Source of the DNA: Candidatus Burkholderia humilis
GTDB taxonomy: Bacteria; Pseudomonadota; Gammaproteobacteria; Burkholderiales; Burkholderiaceae
Length of the DNA: 64,000 nucleotides
Assembly: GCA_001184405.1 (NCBI GenBank)
Contig: LFMX01000004.1
Coordinates: 62,001 to 126,000, forward strand
Reading direction: 5' to 3'
Shown: positions 59,312-64,000 of the stretch, one piece after another
Numbering within the stretch: the first letter of the stretch is position 1
Layout of the letters: the number at the start of each line of letters is the position of its first letter
Program-made: the position numbers and the translations under genes
The notes under the pieces: generated by a model
Seen by the model: the letters and a program-made list of their open reading frames with translations, nothing else
What the model was told of the DNA's origin: nothing
Databases searched by the model: none

Positions 59312-60294
59312 ATGAAAGCTGTACAAAAACGTGTTGCGAAACTGACTCATTGGTCGATGGCGTCGCTATTGGCCTGCGCATGCGGCCTTGCGTTGGCGCA
59401 GCAATCGCCGGTTCCGCATTTGGCGCAATGTCCGTTGACATCTTTCATCGCGCCCGCGCTCTTCAAGGCCAAAGATCCAAGGCAATTCGGCGGCAAATGC
59501 GATGGCGGCACCGACGATAGCGCGGCTTTTCAGAAGGCGCTCAATGCCGGCGATGTGAAAGTCGCCGCAGGCACATGCGTCATCAACAAGACGGTCAAGG
59601 TCAGAGTCAGCAAACGACGCCTGGAGTGCGCGCGTGGCGCGGTGCTCAAGCGAACCGTATCGGACGAGGAAAGCATGTTCCTCTATGAAGCGGGTCATGG
59701 CGCGCTGGTCGATAACAGCATCGTGAATTGCAGCTTCGAGGGCGCAAATTCGCCGCTGCCGCTGATCGATTTCAAGGCGCCCTGACATTGGGATATACCG
59801 GTGCTGCCGCGCGACAACGTCAGCAATTTTCTCCTGGCTGGCAATTCCTTTAAGCAATTCTTTGGGCAGGCTTTCTTTCAGACCACGGGCGCCAACGCCG
59901 GCAACGGCGACCGCGTGATCTTCAATACCTTTGCGAGCTGCCCGTTGTATGATCCCGCATTCGTGGGGCATCGCAATGGCTACGTCGCTTACAACTGGAT
60001 GATCGGTTGCACCGCAGGCGTCGAAAACGACCATGCCACCGACAACACCGGCGGCAACATCTTCGATGTGCAATCAGGTTACGTCGAATGGCGCGATCGG
60101 TGGCATCACGGGTGGCGTGTGGCGTGCAGGGCGTCAATACGAACTACAGCGGCAATATCGTGCGATACAACGTCATTTCGGGACCGAACACGCTGATCAT
60201 GAAACGCCATGAGGAAGGCGGCCGCGATGCGCAATACGATCGGGAACGATTGCGTCGGCGGTTGCCGCGTGAAATAGCGCGCAAGCGTCTTTAG
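59312..60294 (+). pseudogene. Secreted right-handed beta-helix protein (pectate-lyase-like), broken
   Basis: The signal peptide MASLLACACGLALAQQ precedes DPRQFGGKCDGGTDDSAAFQ, the entry motif of pectate-lyase-superfamily (GH28/PL-like) EPS hydrolases. An in-frame TGA at 59783-59785 (after DFKAP) and a frame change near 60090 break it. Helical-rung segments such as FASCPLYDPAFVGHRNGYVA and NTNYSGNIVRYNVISGP remain. Such proteins are encoded in EPS clusters to trim the polymer. Confidence 0.75.
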
Positions 60295-60297
60295 CAA

Positions 60298-60333
60298 AAA
60301 AGGGCGACATTCCCTAAGGAATGGCCGCCCTTG
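60298..60333. terminator. Imperfect hairpin between convergent beta-helix genes
   Basis: AAGGGCGACATTCC pairs with GGAATGGCCGCCCTT (with a small bulge) around CTAA. There is an A-run upstream of it, giving a T-run on the minus strand. Confidence 0.7.
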
Positions 60334-60378
60334 CCTTAAGCAAATAACGCTTAAAAAATTTCGTTTAAGGCTTAGCGC

Positions 60379-61534
60379 TTAGCTGCTGACGATCTTCGGG
60401 TTGATCACCGAGACCTTCGGGCCTGCCGAATCCCAGTCGACATTCGCGTAACCGTAACTCACCGGCGTATCCCACACCGGATTCGTGCTGGTGATCGCGC
60501 CCGTCACGGTGTGGCCGTTCAGGTGCAGGTCGAACACGGAGAAGTTGCCCAGGCATTTCGAGTTGTTATGACCCGTAATGCTGATGTTGACCTTCTTCGG
60601 CGTGCTGCTCGGGAAGTTGCCGAGGTCGATCGAGATACCGCAGCCTGCGTTATTGCGCGTGATCGGGTTCGTCACCACGATGTTCTCGAGCAAAGCGGCG
60701 CCGCTGTCCGGTTCGATATCCAGGCCGCAGCTCGGCGACGTGCCCTTGATGTTTTCCCAGATCGGATTCGTGATGGTGATGCCGCTCACGCTGATGATCG
60801 ACATGCCCTGACGACGGCAGTTCGATGCATGGTGACCGCTGATCTTGATGTTGCGGCTCACGGCGTTATTGCCGCTATAGCTGTTCTGAATATAGATGCC
60901 GTCGCCCCAGCAACCGACGGTCGTCGGATTCGTGATCATGATGTTCGACGAACCGGCGATCGAAATGCCCATGCCCCATTCGCCCGAACCCGCGCGATTC
61001 ACTTCCTTCGCGCCGTCGAGATACGGTGCTTCGACATTGACGTGTTGATGTCCCACATACGCATGATCTGATACTCGTGCGTGTTGTGCGGCAGGAACTT
61101 GATGAACGCGCCCTTGGCGAAGCGGATATGTGAATTGGAGCGCAGATCCAGACCCTTCGCGTCGATACGGCTCTGACCCGTAATCAAGAGAATCTGACCG
61201 ACCTAACCGTCGATGGCGCGTTGCAGAGCCATGCGGTCATTCGTGAGGTTATCGCCTTTCACGCCGAAGGACGTATCGAGCACGACGCCCGTCATGCTGG
61301 TGTTGCCCATGCCTGGCGAACCGCCACGCTCTTCGGCACATCGCCTTCGCTTGCCGCGGCATCCTTCTGTTGACGCGAGACGGCGTCCGTCACCGAGCCG
61401 AGATCGCCGCCACCGCACGCGGCCAATGCCATCGTGCCGGCGCCGAGTACGAGAGAGGAAATGACCTTGCGGCGCATTTCGATGCTGTTTGCTGCGTTCT
61501 GTGCTTCCTGGATATTCGTTTTCGTCGAGGCCAT
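60379..61534 (-). pseudogene. Beta-helix lipoprotein (pectate-lyase-like), frameshifted
   Basis: The lipoprotein start MASTKTNIQEAQNAANSIEM precedes KVISSLVLGAGTMALAACGGG (Cys about residue 40; positions 61410-61475). Frame changes near 61315 and 61050 and an in-frame TAG near 61204-61206 separate VVLDTSFGVKGDNLTNDRMA, the QILLITGQSRIDAKGLDLRS rung, and the long C-terminal helix (60379-61056: YLDGAKEVNRAGSGEWGMGI; CWGDGIYIQNSYSGN; CGLDIEPDSGAALLENIVVT). It is similar in type to the convergent gene at 59312. Confidence 0.75.
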
Positions 61535-62322
61535 GACAATGCTCAATATTAAAAAGTGACGGGCGCGACCCTTAAAGGCCGAATCAAAAGCGCTTAAAGA
61601 AATAGGGGTCCGCAAGGCGAAATGCCGCCCGCGCGCCTCTTTCATAGCGGCGCGAAATCGAATTTCTTAGGTGAGCGCTAGCGGAAAATGCTTGTCCGCT
61701 TAGGAATCCATACAGTGTTCGAGCGCAAAAAACGCTTACCGGATATCAGAAATCCAGTTACCGATTGATGCTTTGTGCTATTTGCGTCGACTGAAAAACG
61801 CTTCACAACCACCGGGCAACTTCGGCCTGCTGATCGGTAATTTTGACGTTACTTGCTGATTTATTCGTACTTCGCCTGCGAATATCAGCACTGCGTGACG
61901 CCTTAAAACCGTGAACGCTGAGTTCAGACAGGATCATATCGTATTAACAAAGTAAGCCATACTTCTTTAATCGTAACGTAATGTAAAAATCAGAAATATA
62001 GGCAGAATAAAATACCGATCTGTAAAGTTTAATCGTATGAATAAATGGTGCGTCGCTTTAATATACGAACGTGCGTTATTAAATAAATCGGTAAATTTGC
62101 CGGTGCGCTCGGACGCGCTATTCTAGCCGGATTGCCGTGACAGGCGCGCGAAGATGGCGCGGTTGACGGCGGTTAAGGCCGCAATGAAGATTGGAGATGA
62201 AGAGGTGCGAAGCGTCGACTCTATGATTTTTTTCTTGTCGATCAGTTGACGAGGCTTTAGGAGAGCCCCACTGCCTGAGACTTAAATCGCTTTAATAGGC
62301 GATTAAATTAAGCGGAAAAGCG
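61535..62322. promoter_or_regulatory. Long AT-rich intergenic region in the EPS cluster
   Basis: Nearly 790 bp without a supported gene. The 61930-62110 part is strongly AT-rich for this genome, with several TATAAT-like hexamers. It lies upstream of the minus-strand beta-helix gene. EPS promoters of this kind are often bound by H-NS-like proteins; no specific operator is identified. Confidence 0.45.
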
Positions 62323-62359
62323 CTTGAAGCGATACCGATATTCTCGGTATCGCTTCAAG
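62323..62359 (-). terminator. Hairpin terminator of the glycosyltransferase gene
   Basis: A perfect 16-bp stem (62323-62338 with 62344-62359) has a 5-nt loop. On the minus strand it is followed by CGCTTTTCC and starts 3 nt after the stop codon. Confidence 0.85.
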
Positions 62360-62361
62360 TT

Positions 62362-63480
62362 TTAGCGCGGTGCAACGCCCGGGCCGACACGCGAAAACAT
62401 CTGATCCCACTTGGGTAACACAGCTTGCAGGCCATAGCGTTCGCGTACGGATACCGCCGCCCTGCGGCCCATTTTTTCGCACAGCGAATCGTCGAGCAGA
62501 AGGCGCGTCATGCCGTCGACCAACGCGTCTGCATCGCCGGGAGGCACGAGCAGGCCGTCGCGACCGTCACGCGTCAATTCGCGCGGTCCGCTCGGGCAAT
62601 CGAATGAGACGACGGGAACGCCGAGCGCTATGCTTTCCATGAGCGCCATCGGCAAGCCTTCGAAGCGCGACGACACGGCGAATGCGCGCGCACGCTTCAT
62701 CTCTTGCCACGGAGTCGGCGTGCTGCCCGGCAGGAAAATGCGTTGCGTCATGCCGAGACTGGCGATCTGCGCTTCAAGCGCTTTGCGCCCATTGCCTTCG
62801 CTCCAGATATACAAATCGACATCGTCGATCTTTGCGGCAAGTTTGGCAAAAGCGCTGATCAACATATCGAACTGCTTTTGCGTGTTCAATCGGCCAACGG
62901 AAACGATGCGCTTGCGCGCCTGATACTCAACGGGCACATCGCCTTGCGCAAGCAATTCTTCCGGAAGTGGATTCGGCACCACTTCGATATGCTTAGCCGC
63001 GGGCACCATTTCCCTAAAGGACGCCGCGATGCTGTCAGTGAGCACGGTCAGCAGACTGGCGCGCGGATACGTATAGCGGCAAAGCAGTCGCCAGAGCTTG
63101 GTGCGTTCGTTCGCTGCGGGATTGCTGTGCTCGCATGCGATGACCGGCACTTTCATGCCGAGCGTCGCGACGATCGTCATGATATTGACGTTCGTGAGAA
63201 AGGAGACGATGACATCCGCGCGGGCATCGCGAATCATGGCGCGCAAAGTCTTGAGGCGCGACAGATAGTGCATCGCGCCGCGCTTGCCTTCGCCGACTAC
63301 TTCCGCCAGTTGAACGAAGCGCACCTTATCGGAAATGGCATAAAAGCAAGGCGCGTGTTTCGAATACGTCGCGACCAGCGTGACTTCGTGTCCGCGTTCG
63401 GCCCATACATTGACGAGCGTCGCGGCGACGCGCTCGGCTTCGCCGCTTCCCATCGTACTGACGAGCAGCATTATCTTCAT
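62362..63480 (-). CDS. GT4-family glycosyltransferase of the EPS cluster
   Basis: The intact 372-residue protein starts MKIMLLVSTMGSGEAERVAA. The N-terminal glycine loop normally reads GSGGAER, so a Gly-to-Glu change is likely. Also visible: RKRIVSVGRLNTQKQFDMLI, DLYIWSEGNGRKALEAQI (usually GEGNGR) and the donor-binding VSSRFEGLPMALMESIALGV with EX7E, then RELTRDGRDGLLVPPGD. It would transfer a hexose from UDP- or GDP-sugar. The frame is open, but two glycine substitutions in donor/acceptor loops make activity uncertain. Confidence 0.88.
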   Translation of the reverse strand: MKIMLLVSTMGSGEAERVAATLVNVWAERGHEVTLVATYSKHAPCFYAISDKVRFVQLAEVVGEGKRGAMHYLSRLKTLRAMIRDARADVIVSFLTNVNIMTIVATLGMKVPVIACEHSNPAANERTKLWRLLCRYTYPRASLLTVLTDSIAASFREMVPAAKHIEVVPNPLPEELLAQGDVPVEYQARKRIVSVGRLNTQKQFDMLISAFAKLAAKIDDVDLYIWSEGNGRKALEAQIASLGMTQRIFLPGSTPTPWQEMKRARAFAVSSRFEGLPMALMESIALGVPVVSFDCPSGPRELTRDGRDGLLVPPGDADALVDGMTRLLLDDSLCEKMGRRAAVSVRERYGLQAVLPKWDQMFSRVGPGVAPR

Positions 63481-63535
63481 CGATACCCTCGAGAATCTGA
63501 TTCGTGCAACAGGCTCTTCGTTTAAGCTCTAAGAA

Positions 63536-63570
63536 CTTAAGCCTTAAGCCTTAAACCTTAAACCTTAAGC
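63536..63570. repeat. Five tandem copies of a 7-bp unit (CTTAARC)
   Basis: The units are CTTAAGC, CTTAAGC, CTTAAAC, CTTAAAC and CTTAAGC. The stop codon of the adjacent glycosyltransferase lies inside the array, so its last residues (GLRFKV) are repeat-encoded. Confidence 0.92.
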
Positions 63571-64000
63571 CGTCACGCGCGCGATCCACGCCCGCCGATA
63601 CAAAGGCTTCGCGCCAAAGCGAAATGGCCATGTCGAGCGCAAGCGTTTCCCTGACCTTGGTTGCGCGCGATGCAAGACGCTGACGCTCTGCGTCGTTCAG
63701 CATCAGTGATTTCAATTGCGTGGCGAGCATATCGACGTCGCCCACCGCCTTGACGAGCATGCCGTTCTCGCCGTGACGAATGATGTCGCCAGGACCGGAG
63801 TCGCAGTCGTAGCTGACGGCGGCAAGGCCGCTTGCCATCACTTCAACGAGCGTCATCGAAAAGCCTTCATAGCGCGAGCTGAGCACGTAGAGGTCGGCGC
63901 GCTGATACCAGTGACACGTTGCCAGTGCGGCCCGGAAGCTGAATGCGCTTGCCCAGCGCCTTCGCCTTCGCTTACTTCTCGAGGGACGGGCGCAGATCGC
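63551..64000 (-). pseudogene. GT4 glycosyltransferase, C-terminal part, frameshifted, runs off the window
   Basis: The minus strand carries GKRIQLPGRTGN, a frame change near 63917, then HWYQRADLYVLSSRYEGFSM, VEVMASGLAAVSYDCDSGPG and HGENGMLVKAVGDVDMLATQ, ending GLRFKV at 63551. It has the EX7E donor motif (EGFSMTLVE). It is very similar in layout to the downstream GT4 gene, 70 nt away, in the same EPS operon. Confidence 0.78.

Noticed and set aside
63536-63570. Telomere-like repeat
   Set aside because: Only five 7-bp units, inside a bacterial EPS operon and overlapping a stop codon. There is no sign of a replicon end.

Overview
The window looks like the chromosome of a Burkholderia/Caballeronia-type betaproteobacterium in advanced genome erosion. 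The GC-rich core genes (ybgC-tolQRAB-pal-cpoB, tRNA-Lys, a ComM-like ATPase, a DctD/DctB-like pair) and the exopolysaccharide genes are of burkholderial type. Roughly half of the recognisable genes carry frameshifts, nonsense codons or truncations, and more than a dozen insertion-sequence and group II intron remnants lie between them. Long intact genes (tolQ, tolA, tolB, an 826-residue FHA protein, a nucleotide-sugar dehydrogenase) alternate with broken ones, so real decay fits better than uniform sequencing error. Together with a C7-cyclitol gene cluster this points, by inference, to an obligate plant symbiont of the leaf-nodule 'Candidatus Burkholderia/Caballeronia' kind. These are the known producers of kirkamide and streptol-type cyclitols.

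Layout. 1-4.7 kb: ComM-like remnant, a DnaA-box-rich spacer, a TlpA-like thioredoxin and a broken DctD/DctB pair. 4.8-10 kb: island debris (dead integrase, DUF1016 nuclease, DUF932 protein, IS66, group II intron). 10-16.7 kb: a dehydrogenase remnant, the largely intact Tol-Pal operon and tRNA-Lys. 17-20 kb: an octapeptide-repeat surface protein and a TPR protein, both broken. 20.1-22.4 kb: a complete IS5 copy and an IS21 fragment. 22.4-32.5 kb: the C7N-aminocyclitol cluster (TauD/TfdA oxygenase, VOC epimerase-like protein, EEV synthase, ROK kinase, DegT aminotransferase, GH4-like protein, Gfo/Idh/MocA dehydrogenase, HAD phosphatase, cupin). 32.5-36 kb: IS, LysR and toxin-antitoxin debris. 36-46.6 kb: a double-glycine peptide gene with a type I export operon (NodT-like outer-membrane protein, FHA protein, HlyD-like adaptor, peptidyl-prolyl isomerase and C39-ABC transporter), next to a caspase/FGE-sulfatase-like gene and a DUF4399 gene. 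46.6-53.2 kb: IS scrap, an AT-rich eukaryote-like segment of about 1.1 kb, a ParB fragment and a GNAT acetyltransferase. 53.4-64 kb: exopolysaccharide genes (UDP-sugar dehydrogenase, epimerase, GT4 glycosyltransferases, EpsG-like protein, beta-helix proteins).

How the genes may work together. In the cyclitol cluster, EEV synthase would make 2-epi-5-epi-valiolone. The VOC protein could epimerise it, the ROK kinase phosphorylate it, the dehydrogenases create a ketone for the PLP aminotransferase, the HAD enzyme dephosphorylate and the TauD oxygenase hydroxylate. The GNAT gene at 52.4 kb is a candidate N-acetyltransferase. The kinase, GH4, HAD and cupin genes are damaged here, so this copy may be partly dead or complemented elsewhere. 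The peptide-export operon would cut and secrete the 39.37-kb peptide at its Gly-Gly site, but its transporter is truncated and fused. All functional statements rest on motif recognition by eye, without database searches.
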